Assembly (NCBI GenBank): GCA_003116975.1
Contig: BGKB01000010.1
Location: 124,001 to 188,000, forward strand
Origin: Aurantiochytrium sp. KH105
Taxonomy: Eukaryota; Sar; Bigyra; Thraustochytrida; Thraustochytriidae
Direction of reading: 5' to 3'
DNA: 64,000 nucleotides
Below, piece after piece: positions 28,987 through 37,929 of the stretch. The notes under the pieces are model-generated. The model did no database searches and was not told the origin of the DNA. It saw only the letters and a program-made list of their open reading frames with translations. Numbering within the stretch: position 1 is the first letter of the stretch; every line of letters begins with the position of its first letter. The position numbers and the translations under genes are program-made.

Positions 28987-30738
28987 TCAACTAGTCTTGA
29001 TCCCAAGCCTAGACACAGCAGCGGCGCTTTGAAGACGTTCCATAAACTCTGCCTCTGTGTCAGCCTCCGCCGCGATGCTCTCGATTCTGGCCGGCGTCAG
29101 CTGGGTCTTGCCGTCTGCAAAGAGAGACTCGAGGAACTCACGAGACTCGCTCGAGGCAGCACCAAAGTACAGCTTGGTCATTTCGAGTGCAGCCTCGACA
29201 CCCACATAGGTCAAGTGAAAAATCTTGTCGATACGCCCGGGACGAATGAGCGCCTCGTCAAGGTGCTCGGGATGGTTCGTTGTCATGACCACAAGTCTGT
29301 TCTCAGCGTCGACCAAACCGTCGAGAACATTGAGAATCCCAGCCAATGACAGCTTGTCCGAGGGCGACGAGGTCAGCGATGACCACGAAAGTGGGTTGTC
29401 CTCGCTATCGCAGGAGCTCAAACTTGCGACGAGGGCGCCGAGAACTTGGGTGGCCTCCACAGCAGCGGTAGCTGCTGCTCCTGCGCTGACATCTGCATCA
29501 TCTCTGCTGGACGTGCCCACCGACACACAGCCCTCGCTATTCAGCATCGGAGTCTCGACGCCAGTGTCTTCCGACGAAGATACGGTCGCTTGCCGCGCAG
29601 CATTAGAGCGTCGATGAACAACCTTGGTGGCAGCGTCAACATCCTCGAGGAGAAAAATGACATCTTTGAATTGCAAGCTCACGGACATGTCTTCTCCAGG
29701 AACATCATAGCTGCAGTCCATCATGGCCTGTTGCAGCTCCTCATTGGTTCGAATCGCGCCAAGATTAATCGACACTATGTGCCGCCCCGTGTATTGCGCC
29801 AGAGCCTTGGTGACTGAGGTCTTGCCGGTACCCGGTGGGCCATGCATGAGGATGCCAAGCTTGTGCGGGTAGCCCTTGATTTCGTACTTGCCGCGCTTGT
29901 TCGTAAAATTATCGAGCACGCGCAATAGCTCTTCCTTTTGCGGGAAAAAAATCGTGTCAAATGTCTTGCGATCGCTCAGAGCGTAGCGGCGCGCAGGAAG
30001 AGCTTCAAGAGGCGCATCGCTATCATCGCTGTCCTTGTCGCTACCTCTCTTATTCTTGTTGCTCAGAACATAAAGGTATCGAGTCGTGTTGTCGGTTCGC
30101 AGACGCATTTCCTCCTTGTACCAATCAAAGGCACGCTTCACAAACGAAGCGATGTGTCCCGCGCCATCTCGGCGAGTCGAGCGGAGTTCGTAAATGGTTT
30201 GTTTGAGCATACGCGAGTCATTGCGTCCACCCTGAACATCGATTGTCATGCGAAATGTGAGACCATCTTCAAGATTGACCCAATCGTCCTCACTGGGAAG
30301 GTCAATGAGATCGAAGGCGTCGAGCTGATCCATCGTGGAGCCAAAGGACACGTCATCATAATAGCTATCTTCATCAATATCTCGGACCGCCATTAAATTG
30401 GTGCTTGCGCGAGGATAAGCAATCTTGTCCTTGAGACTGCCAATGTACATGGAGATGGCTTTCTGCAGGATCTGGTTGCGCGCGTTGGAATGCGGATTAC
30501 GTCCAAATCCAGTCGTCTCTTCGTACTTGATAATCCGCTCAAAGGGCGCGCGAAGGCCAAGGATGAACTCCCAGGCCTTGATGATCTTCTCGCGCATCCA
30601 CTGCCTGTAAAGGCGGATGAGCGCTTGTACAAACATGGGCATGGCCATGGCCGCCAGCATATCGAGCGACGGATTTCCCGTTCTGAACAAATTTACAAGA
30701 CCGCTGGCCGCGCCAGGAAACTCGTGCATGAAGTCCAT
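28987..30738 (-). CDS. BCS1-like AAA ATPase, copy 3
   Basis: The third paralogue is 583 residues from ATG 30738 (MDFMHEFPGAASGL, aligned with the copy 2 start); the frame is open further upstream but without a better start. It has the hydrophobic segment LDMLAAMAMPMFVQALI, YEETTGFGRNPHSNARN and ARRYALSDRKTFDTIFFP. Walker A GPPGTGKTS is near 301, followed by Walker B VIFLLEDVDAA and TTNHPEHLDEALIRPGR. The insert between Walker B and DKLSLAGILNVLDG is Ser/Ala/Val-rich and unrelated in detail to the other copies. The region around GRNDSRMLKQTIYELRSTRR resembles copy 2 more than copy 1, so copies 2 and 3 look like the closer pair overall. In the Walker A segment copy 3 has its own synonymous changes and does not share the copy 1/copy 2 tract. 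Confidence 0.85.
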   Translation of the reverse strand: MDFMHEFPGAASGLVNLFRTGNPSLDMLAAMAMPMFVQALIRLYRQWMREKIIKAWEFILGLRAPFERIIKYEETTGFGRNPHSNARNQILQKAISMYIGSLKDKIAYPRASTNLMAVRDIDEDSYYDDVSFGSTMDQLDAFDLIDLPSEDDWVNLEDGLTFRMTIDVQGGRNDSRMLKQTIYELRSTRRDGAGHIASFVKRAFDWYKEEMRLRTDNTTRYLYVLSNKNKRGSDKDSDDSDAPLEALPARRYALSDRKTFDTIFFPQKEELLRVLDNFTNKRGKYEIKGYPHKLGILMHGPPGTGKTSVTKALAQYTGRHIVSINLGAIRTNEELQQAMMDCSYDVPGEDMSVSLQFKDVIFLLEDVDAATKVVHRRSNAARQATVSSSEDTGVETPMLNSEGCVSVGTSSRDDADVSAGAAATAAVEATQVLGALVASLSSCDSEDNPLSWSSLTSSPSDKLSLAGILNVLDGLVDAENRLVVMTTNHPEHLDEALIRPGRIDKIFHLTYVGVEAALEMTKLYFGAASSESREFLESLFADGKTQLTPARIESIAAEADTEAEFMERLQSAAAVSRLGIKTS

Positions 30739-31604
30739 GATAGCCCTCCAAGTCCTTCTTCTTCTTTCTCTCAATGTCCGCTTCTTTCCTCACTCTGACG
30801 CTGCGTCCTTCGTCCTTCGTCTCAGCAGTTCTTCTTTTGAATTTGCCAGTATCGGTATATGCCGCCGCATTCACCTGGATGTCGTTGCTGCCATAGATCA
30901 TGGGCCTTTCCGCAGTCTTGGGGATCCACAAAGATGAGAAGGTAGGCACGACTTGCAGAGTGATGACCGTTTAGCACGTTCTCATACGGAACAAAAGAAA
31001 AGGTATAGAAGGAAGAAAGAAGCAGTAGTGATTGGATCGACGCCACCTCGCTGCAGCGTGTTTGAATTTTCTAAAGATCTCGCTCCAGGCTTGCAGCGAG
31101 AAGCCGTCGCGTCGCGTCGCGTCGACCCCGTCAGTTCTCGTCGGCTCTCGTCGGATGGCTGGACGCCCTCTGGGAAGGAGCAATTATTGCACTGTTTCCG
31201 GTAGTAGGCCGGTGTCTGCGCTGATTTCTCAAATTGGAGAACGATAGATAGATCTAAGATCCGAAGAACTTGTTGCGCGCGCCGCGTACCCTTCGGTATG
31301 AGGAGACATATTAGCCTGGTCCCCAGTCTTTTTACCCTCTCTATCCTTTTTTTTTGGGGGGGGGGCAAAGGGGGGGGGGGCTGGCACTTGCATCTAACTC
31401 TCCCATCGTGGCCTGCCAGTTCGCGCCGCTAGGGAGGCGAGCATGTTGTGAATTTCACACAAATGCTCATGCAATTTCAGAGAGAATTACAGAATGTTTG
31501 CGCTCTTCTGGGCCCGCCACGACTGAAGAACGCTCCGCCTGCCGTCCGACTCAGATTCTGACGCTCCGTTAGGTGATATGACTTTTGTCGACAGCGACAG
31601 GCCG
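30739..31604. other. Intergenic region, no gene seen
   Basis: This lies upstream of BCS1-like copy 3 and downstream of the amidohydrolase-like gene. Frames are short and unconserved-looking. It contains a T9 run followed by two G runs (about 31346-31380), and a TCGCGTCGCGTCG repeat near 31110. Confidence 0.5.
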
Positions 31605-32930
31605 TCAAGTGCGCGGCAAGTAAAGTGCTTGCGCATTCATTGCAAGGATGGCTCTTTGCTCGTCGAGTCCCATGACCTCTTTTTGGACAAGAATTCGGGC
31701 GGCCGACCAGAAAGCGCTCAACGACATAGCAGCGCCGTCGAGAGGAAACCCAGAGCCGAAGAGAAGACGATGCGGCCCGAACCAGTCGAGAGATTTACGA
31801 AAAACCTCTTGCCAGTCGCTGACGAGACTAGAGCTTGATGCTGGTCGTGAGGCGCTATATCCAAGTCCCGTACTAAAGGCAGCAAGCCGGCTAAACTTTA
31901 GATAAACATTGTGTTGCTGCGCAAGGGTCTCCAGGCCGCGCATGTACCTTGTGCAGTTTGCAAGGGGCCTTCCACAATGCTGAGGGCCTCCGGCGTGCGT
32001 CACGACAAGCTTAGCAGAAGGCACGCTTGCGGCAATATCAGAAACTTCTCGCAACTCCGACGCTGGAACCGCCACCTCCAGAGTGAGGCCGAGCTTTGAC
32101 GCAATCACTGCAGCCTCGGTCAGCGCAGCCGCGTTGATGCGGCCTGAAGGATCAGCAACGACCCAGCGAAACGCCCGAACACCTTGAATGCCATTTAAGG
32201 TTTGCGCATGTTGCAACAGTGCGTTCTTGCGGGTGAAAAGATCCTGGCCGAGAAGGCCTGATACAGTAGCAAGGGGCGAAACCTTTGCAACCATGTCTCC
32301 AAGCCTTTGTCCTGCAAGCCAGCGTGCCTCGATGATGGCAACCGATGCCAGATTGCTCAGACCCTGAGGACCAAGCATGCTCGTGGATTCTGTCCAGAGT
32401 GCGCCCGATACATTAAGCCCCTTTGCCAGTCGATAATAGTGTTGGCCATCTAAGGGATCAATAATCATAGCGGGATTTTCGTCAACATTCAACGCAACAA
32501 GCAAACTACGTGGATATGCAAAGAGCGCCACTAAATGTGCACGGATGGTTGCGCTTGGGATCCACTGCAAAAGTGCAGCGACCACTGAGCCTCGCCGTGG
32601 TACCTCGTGCACATTATGTAGATGGACTTCTGCGTCGAATATTTCTGGCAACCACGACGCCGTGTGACAAGTTGCGATGAGCCCAGTGCTGATACCCTCG
32701 GGTTCGTTTTCCACAAGCTGTTTACCCTCGGAATCCTCCGGGTCTTCAGCCCATGCTCCTTCGGTGCATTGTGAAGCGTCTATCCACCTATTTCCACTGC
32801 CGCCCGTGCGTATGTCGACCGCATTGCCCTCCCTCAAGGTCTCGAGCGTATTGCTCGCGTAGTCCGCGTCCCCCTGGATGCCAACGGCGAGCAACGCCAC
32901 AATGACCACGGTCAACAACGGCGCCACCAT
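31605..32930 (-). CDS. Secreted amidohydrolase-2-like protein, altered catalytic site
   Basis: The 441-residue protein starts at ATG 32930 with a signal peptide (MVAPLLTVVIVALLAVGIQG). It then shows the outline of the amidohydrolase-2 TIM barrel (the group that includes lactonases and decarboxylases). An HxH-like FDAEVHLHNVHE lies on the first strand, ASVAIIEARW in the middle, and SAKLVVTHAGGP carries the usual His. The fingerprint end is RLLFGSGFPLDG...MNAQALYLPR. Most members have FGSDWP here, where the Asp is the catalytic metal ligand; this protein has Gly at that place. It may therefore be inactive, or may use Asp a few residues later. No substrate can be proposed. The longest frame begins upstream at 33047 without better family support. 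It is head-to-head with the TrhO-like gene, 327 bp apart. Confidence 0.62.
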   Translation of the reverse strand: MVAPLLTVVIVALLAVGIQGDADYASNTLETLREGNAVDIRTGGSGNRWIDASQCTEGAWAEDPEDSEGKQLVENEPEGISTGLIATCHTASWLPEIFDAEVHLHNVHEVPRRGSVVAALLQWIPSATIRAHLVALFAYPRSLLVALNVDENPAMIIDPLDGQHYYRLAKGLNVSGALWTESTSMLGPQGLSNLASVAIIEARWLAGQRLGDMVAKVSPLATVSGLLGQDLFTRKNALLQHAQTLNGIQGVRAFRWVVADPSGRINAAALTEAAVIASKLGLTLEVAVPASELREVSDIAASVPSAKLVVTHAGGPQHCGRPLANCTRYMRGLETLAQQHNVYLKFSRLAAFSTGLGYSASRPASSSSLVSDWQEVFRKSLDWFGPHRLLFGSGFPLDGAAMSLSAFWSAARILVQKEVMGLDEQRAILAMNAQALYLPRT

Positions 32931-33257
32931 TCTTTGCCGGAAACCTCTCGAAAGCTCTGCAAAAGAGCAAGCTACAAGGAAGTCTTTCCTCCTTGCGACA
33001 CGCATGCACACGGGGCGAACGGCGTCGCAAGGACGTTTCCTGTCCAAGTCCAGAGTCCGGAAGCTGCTGCTGCTCGCGGCGCTCGCCCGTCACCAGTACG
33101 CCGCCATTTGCAGAAGGCCTACACTAATACTAGCCTAGGCTAATAACCCGTACTATACTACGTATACATGCCCAAGCCTTGAACTCACTGGTTTGTTGTG
33201 TGGTCTTTGCAGAGCGGATACGCAGCTCGCGACGCCTCTGGCGCGAGGCGACCCACG
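32931..33257. other. Short divergent promoter region
   Basis: A 327-base gap between the amidohydrolase-like and TrhO-like genes must serve both promoters. A pyrimidine-rich TGTGTGGTCTTTGCAG ending at about 33212 looks like a splice acceptor and may mark a 5'-leader intron of the plus-strand gene. Confidence 0.4.
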
Positions 33258-34472
33258 ATGGACGCTCAGGTTCTCTTGTACTACTGCTACTCGCAAGTGG
33301 CCGACGCGTCTGTCCTTGCAAGCGCGCAAGAGTCGCTCATGCGTGACCTCAACCTCAAGGGCCGCGTACGAGTGGCTCGGGAGGGCATAAACGGGACCTT
33401 GGCCGGCGCCGCGCAAGACCTCGAGAGGTACAAGCGCGAAACTGAGCAAGCGCTTGGGCGTGACGATATTGACTGGAAGACGTCGCCTGTCAACGCCGCC
33501 GCGAACCTCGTCCAAGAGGGTCAGGACCGCACCGATGACGTCTTTGAGGGCGTGCTTGTCAAGGTGGTCGACAATCTCGTCGCAGCCAAGGGAACACGCA
33601 TGGGCGAGGGAGATTATTCTCCAGAGAGCACCGGGGTGCATTTGAGCCCCGAAGACTTTCACGCTACAATTTCTGCGGCTGCACCAGAGGACATTGCTTT
33701 GATCGATGTTCGCAACCAATACGAATATGAGGTCGGCCACTTTCGAGGTGCAATCAATCCGTGCACAAGGAAGTTTAGTGATTTCGAGACATGGTTTGTT
33801 TCCGAAGGTGCACGTCTTGTGCAGAATAAACAAAAGGTGCTCATGTATTGTACAGGAGGAATACGTTGCGAGACCGCCAGCATCATGGTGAAGGAGGTTC
33901 TTGAGCGAAACGCCGCGCGAGAAAGCCAGGATAATCATCAGCATCAGCTCGATAAACAGCAAGACCGGAAACAAGGCCTGCCAAGTAGAGACTCGGATTG
34001 TAGTGCTTCAAAGACACCCGCTGTCTTTCAGCTCAAAGGGGGCATCCATCGATATCTCGAGACCTTTCCCGAGGGACATTTCGCTGGTCGCAACTTTGTG
34101 TTCGACGGTCGAATCTTGCAACCAGCGCCCGGAACAGGCGGGAAAATCGTGGGCAAGTGTGCCTATTGCCGCGATTCGTGGGACAATCATCTGGAAGACC
34201 GTCGATGCAAGAAATGCCGCATGCTCGTGCTCGCCTGTGATCGATGCGCTCATCACGACGCAGGGCTTTGGTGCGCACAGCATGTCTACCTTGATCCACG
34301 ACGCACATCTGAACGAGATCTGCAGAAACGCCGTTCGTCGCTCGAGCATCGCCTTTCTAATCTTCAGGGCCGTGGTCTATCGCGACAGCGACGCAAGGTT
34401 CGCGCCCAACTTGCTGAGCTCGACGACGCCCAAATGCAACTGCAGACCTTGGCAAACGTTGAAGTTTCATGA
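33258..34472 (+). CDS. TrhO/rhodanese-domain tRNA uridine hydroxylase-like protein
   Basis: TrhO (YceA, UPF0176 family) hydroxylates uridine 34 of certain tRNAs in bacteria, and eukaryotic relatives are known as rhodanese-domain sulfurtransferase-like proteins. The 404-residue product starts at ATG 33258 (MDAQVLLYYCYSQV). It has the N-terminal ferredoxin-like part with VAREGINGTLAGA, and then the rhodanese domain: ALIDVRNQYEYEVGHFRGAI and the active-site loop MYCTGGIRCETAS with its Cys. A ~35-residue His/Gln/Ser-rich insert follows, then FQLKGGIHRYLETFPEG and NFVFDGRI. The C-terminal Cys-rich end (GKCAYCRDSW, RRCKKCRMLVLACDRC, LWCAQH) probably binds zinc, as in the family. The insert is the only odd part. 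It is tail-to-tail with the disordered coiled-coil gene, 174 bp apart. Confidence 0.82.
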   Translation: MDAQVLLYYCYSQVADASVLASAQESLMRDLNLKGRVRVAREGINGTLAGAAQDLERYKRETEQALGRDDIDWKTSPVNAAANLVQEGQDRTDDVFEGVLVKVVDNLVAAKGTRMGEGDYSPESTGVHLSPEDFHATISAAAPEDIALIDVRNQYEYEVGHFRGAINPCTRKFSDFETWFVSEGARLVQNKQKVLMYCTGGIRCETASIMVKEVLERNAARESQDNHQHQLDKQQDRKQGLPSRDSDCSASKTPAVFQLKGGIHRYLETFPEGHFAGRNFVFDGRILQPAPGTGGKIVGKCAYCRDSWDNHLEDRRCKKCRMLVLACDRCAHHDAGLWCAQHVYLDPRRTSERDLQKRRSSLEHRLSNLQGRGLSRQRRKVRAQLAELDDAQMQLQTLANVEVS

Positions 34473-34646
34473 CTTCTCTTCCCGCCCCATTTTTATACCC
34501 AAACGAGCTCGCAACGTCCGTTCAGAGTTCTTTTCTATTCAGGTGGCACCGCGATACATCGTCTCTACTTTGGCTCACGGGCGTGTGGACGTACGAGTTC
34601 AATGTTGCCTCGGACCGTTTGCAGATTCTCGGAAAAGAAACTCGAA

Positions 34647-36341
34647 TCATGGATTGCACAGCTTTTCCAATTCCGCTTCTTCGCGTTCAATCTCACGCAA
34701 ACGAGCTCGTAATGCCTCAAGTCGTTGCAGGAGCGCTGCGCGCTTTTCATCTTTGGCACATTGGCTCATGGGCGACGTAGCCGCTTCCTTTGCGCTATGG
34801 TGTTCAGACGAGCCTGCCGCTTCTCTTACGTGTTGTTTCACTGGCGAGGTTGCTATTTCGGCAACCTCGATCCCCAACGGCGATGCCGCTGATTCCATGG
34901 TCTTGCAAGGAAATGGCACAATGGATGCATCCACCATTTCAGAGACTTGAAGAGGCGAAATTGCAGAGTCTCTCGTCTTCTGAGCGATCGGCGATGTCGC
35001 TGTCTCGGTCTCATCGCAACGTATCGGTGAGAGTGCCACTGCAGCTGCTTGCTGTCGCGGAGGCGACGTCGCAGTGTTTGCTGTGTCCACATGAGCTGTA
35101 CTACGCGCGACCTCTTCGGCTGTTTTCGGACTCGCCACGCCATTGTCTTTTTCTGTAATGTCAATCACGGTCTGCAAAATTGTATCCAAGAGCTCGTTCA
35201 CTGACACCTGGTCGTCATCATCAGATTCCATATTTCCTTCGTTTACCACCTCTGTCGTGCGTTCGGTGATGTCTTGCTCCACCCCGACAATGAGTTGTTG
35301 ATCAATGTGCTCATCTTTTTTGTTGGCGTAAAGAGCTTGCGCGTTTTGTTTGCTCGTAGCTTCCTCCTCGCACTCCGCCATCGGTTCGCTTGGACCTGGG
35401 TTCGCACGGAGCGGTTTATCTAAATGTTGCTCAACTGCTTGCGAAAGATGCGAAGGACTTTCAGAAGCAGAAGCGCTCACAGGATGCAGAGCATCAATGC
35501 GATTGTCTTGGGCATCGAGGGCGAGCGGCGTCAAAAGTCGTCTAGAGTTGGGCACGGTTGTTGTTGGCTTTACAGGATCGACGTGGACAAAGACATGCAC
35601 ATGACTTTCTGCAAATTGGTCAGAACCTTGCACTCTGTTTTGACGACGTCGACGATGGCCCGATGAAGGTGGCAATGGGGCCGGCGGCGGGGGTGGAGGG
35701 GGAGGCGAAGGGGGAGGCGATGAAAGTCTTGCACACCGAGACGTTGGTGGTGGAGGCGATGGCGGAGGCGTCCACTCGGAGGGGTTCTCCGCATCTACAA
35801 AGGCAAGGCCCAAAAAGTTGTCGTCTGAGGAAGCTTCAGAATACACCAAGCTATCAGCCGCGTTGCTTCGTCGAGATGCAGTGCTTGCGCGTGACAAGAG
35901 GCTTGTGTTCAACGGGATGTCATCACTCGGACGACTGTTGCCATGTCCTTTATTCACTGCTGTAGGACTCGAACCCAAGGGCAAGCGAGGCGAACGACCT
36001 CCTGGAGATCGTGCACAACTCTTGCAGTCTTCTTCCTCGTCGTCTGCCCGCTCCAAGAGGTGTTTGTGTCGCGCGAGAATCTCGTCAGCGCGACGGTTGA
36101 GTTCATCGACATTAAGGAATTCATCGCCGAGGTCTTCTACGAGAAGCTCGTGCGAAGCACGGCTTGCGGGGTATTCATCGACCTCCGCATACGGCTGTGC
36201 ACCCTGCTTGCTCGAATCCTGCCACCAAAAGAGGTCCTTATCCTCCTTTGCGCGTGCACCACGCTCCTCGCGGCTTCGAGGAGGCTCGCGTCGAAAGCGC
36301 TCAATGAAGCTTGCAATCGTGGTGTTTCCGGACGACTCCAT
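34647..36341 (-). CDS. Disordered SP-repeat and coiled-coil protein, unknown function
   Basis: This is 564 residues from ATG 36341 (MESSGNTTIASFIERF); the longer frame starts at GTG. The N-terminus has the motif FIERFRREPPRSREER followed by LFWWQ, a short pattern I associate loosely with centrosomal or ciliary proteins but cannot assign. A likely helix follows (NVDELNRRADEILARHKHLL), then long Ser/Pro-rich disorder with polyproline runs (SPPPSPPPPPPPPAPLPP) near the middle. The C-terminal quarter repeats a degenerate unit of roughly 17-20 residues ending in TATSP or similar (TATSPPRQ, TATSPIAQ, SAISPLQV, SAASPLGI, IATSPVKQ, AATSPMSQ). These are candidate proline-directed kinase sites. It ends with a charged coiled coil (LQRLEALRARLREIEREEAEL). 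It is head-to-head with the AlkB-like gene. Confidence 0.7.
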   Translation of the reverse strand: MESSGNTTIASFIERFRREPPRSREERGARAKEDKDLFWWQDSSKQGAQPYAEVDEYPASRASHELLVEDLGDEFLNVDELNRRADEILARHKHLLERADDEEEDCKSCARSPGGRSPRLPLGSSPTAVNKGHGNSRPSDDIPLNTSLLSRASTASRRSNAADSLVYSEASSDDNFLGLAFVDAENPSEWTPPPSPPPPTSRCARLSSPPPSPPPPPPPPAPLPPSSGHRRRRQNRVQGSDQFAESHVHVFVHVDPVKPTTTVPNSRRLLTPLALDAQDNRIDALHPVSASASESPSHLSQAVEQHLDKPLRANPGPSEPMAECEEEATSKQNAQALYANKKDEHIDQQLIVGVEQDITERTTEVVNEGNMESDDDDQVSVNELLDTILQTVIDITEKDNGVASPKTAEEVARSTAHVDTANTATSPPRQQAAAVALSPIRCDETETATSPIAQKTRDSAISPLQVSEMVDASIVPFPCKTMESAASPLGIEVAEIATSPVKQHVREAAGSSEHHSAKEAATSPMSQCAKDEKRAALLQRLEALRARLREIEREEAELEKLCNP

Positions 36342-36658
36342 GGCTTCGAGTGCGCAAGGAAGGCCCCACACAGGCAGCGGGCTTGCGTCCCGCCCTGACA
36401 GCACCTCCTTCTCGCTCTCTCGGGCGCGCGCGCGCGCGACGAGCGCTCGCTCGCTGGGCGTCTGTCTTGCTGTTTGCTTGCGACGTTGGCCCCTTCCATT
36501 CACTCATTCATTCACTTCAAGTGGGCCTTGGGTTTGCCTGCTTACTGTTAGACAGACGGAGGTCTTGCTTGCTTGGCCGAGTCGTCCGGTCTCACCAACC
36601 AAGCTGTGGCAGGCTGCCAGAAAGCAAACACCGCCAACTTGCGTGTCCGGCGGGCAGG
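36342..36658. other. Short divergent promoter region
   Basis: This 317-base gap between the SP-repeat gene and the AlkB-like gene includes a CGCGCGCGCGCGCG run at about 36426-36440. Open frames crossing it start at non-ATG codons. Confidence 0.4.
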
Positions 36659-37519
36659 ATGGCCGAGGCGAGCGCGGAAGAAGGCACGGGGTCTGCCCGC
36701 GTGCGCTTCGCACGCACCGAGGATGGGACCCGTTTACGGCCGCTTTGGGTGCTGCTCCCGGGCCACCTCGATGAGCACGCCATGGACGCGCTACTCGAGA
36801 GCGTGGACACACGCGTCGCAGCTGCGCGGGAAACGCAAGCTGGTCGTCTTCTTGGTGAAAGCTTGCGCGCGGTCGGTCTCGAGATGCAGGCTATCTCACA
36901 GCCTGTTTGCAAGCTGCCGCTGCTCGTCAAGTTTGCGCATACGGCCTTTGCCGCTGCCACGAATGCGTGCAAAATTGCGTACGCAGCGCGGCACGGCGCG
37001 GAGCAGCAGAAGAGTTCGATTTTAGCAGAGCTAAGCTCTGACGTGAACGCTGCGCGAGACCTTGATCTTGATTTGGATATGTCAGGTCTCGATCGTGAAC
37101 GCGAGGCCCTCACCTCGCTGGGTTGGCTTTATGGCCCAAAGTCAAGCATGGTCGCTCACCATGACACGCCAACCTTTGCTGGTTCTCAGGACGAGTGGCT
37201 CGTGTCCTTCAATGCAGGTTTGACCATGATCTTTGAAGCTGACGGCGAGGAGTTGCCTCTATCACATGGCGATGTTGTGGTCATGGACACCCTCGCAGTA
37301 AAGCACGGTGTCCGTCGCATCATTCCCGATTCGGCCCCGTCAAATTGCAGTCTTCAAGACGCGCGTCTGGGACTTTTACTCTGGTCTTCGTTTAATCCCG
37401 ATGTCGAGGCGCGTGCAGCCCTCGCTGCGGATGAGATGGCCGCCGCGGAGGGCGTATCAGGCCTCTTTCCGAGCGATTCAGAAGATGACGAAGTTGACGA
37501 GGAGGGCGAGGATATCTGA
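36659..37519 (+). CDS. AlkB-like 2-oxoglutarate/Fe(II) dioxygenase
   Basis: AlkB-type enzymes use Fe(II) and 2-oxoglutarate to oxidise alkyl groups, usually on nucleic acids. The 286-residue protein from ATG 36659 (MAEASAEEGTGS) shows a degenerate form of this core. The iron ligands fit H-x-D in MVAHHDTPTF (about residue 164), where the second His is two residues before Asp, and the later His in VMDTLAVKHGVRRI (about 215). The 2-oxoglutarate-binding Arg fits RLGLLLWS. The strands VSFNAGLTMIFE and LPLSHGDVVVMD have the expected spacing. The N-terminal half is helical and lineage-specific, and the C-terminus is acidic (DSEDDEVDEEGED). The substrate is unknown. A more general 2OG dioxygenase role is possible. 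The frame is open upstream to 36311 without an acceptable start. Confidence 0.68.
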   Translation: MAEASAEEGTGSARVRFARTEDGTRLRPLWVLLPGHLDEHAMDALLESVDTRVAAARETQAGRLLGESLRAVGLEMQAISQPVCKLPLLVKFAHTAFAAATNACKIAYAARHGAEQQKSSILAELSSDVNAARDLDLDLDMSGLDREREALTSLGWLYGPKSSMVAHHDTPTFAGSQDEWLVSFNAGLTMIFEADGEELPLSHGDVVVMDTLAVKHGVRRIIPDSAPSNCSLQDARLGLLLWSSFNPDVEARAALAADEMAAAEGVSGLFPSDSEDDEVDEEGEDI

Positions 37520-37929
37520 AAAGGAATTCGCAAGTGCAACACATAGGCCCAAGAGCCTTTCGGGTGCGGGAATGATGGAAGAACTATGTATGGCGGACGA
37601 CTCTGTTGAGTTTCGTCCATCGTTCACCTATGTATGTAAACCTACTGTTAGGTTTTTGTCAGACTTTTCACGTGACATGGACCCGGTTTCCCAACCAGCA
37701 TGAATAAGCTGAGGAAAAACAACCATCTTCTGTTACGTTCCGTACCAATACAAAGCAAAATGAAGACTAGTTTAGCACGACGTATTTTTTTGGTGTTGTA
37801 AAAATTATTCGTCTTGAGATAGATGCTGCAGATGCGTCAGCGATAAAGACAGAATATATGTTCATGGAAAGTAACAAAGAAGAAGAGAAGACATACTCCT
37901 CAGCTGTGTGTAATTTTAAATGACCTTTT
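37520..37929. other. Tail-to-tail intergenic region
   Basis: This is 410 bases between the stop codons of the AlkB-like and Sec14-like genes. It is AT-richer than its surroundings and should hold both 3' ends. No gene or strong terminator signal is seen. Confidence 0.5.
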
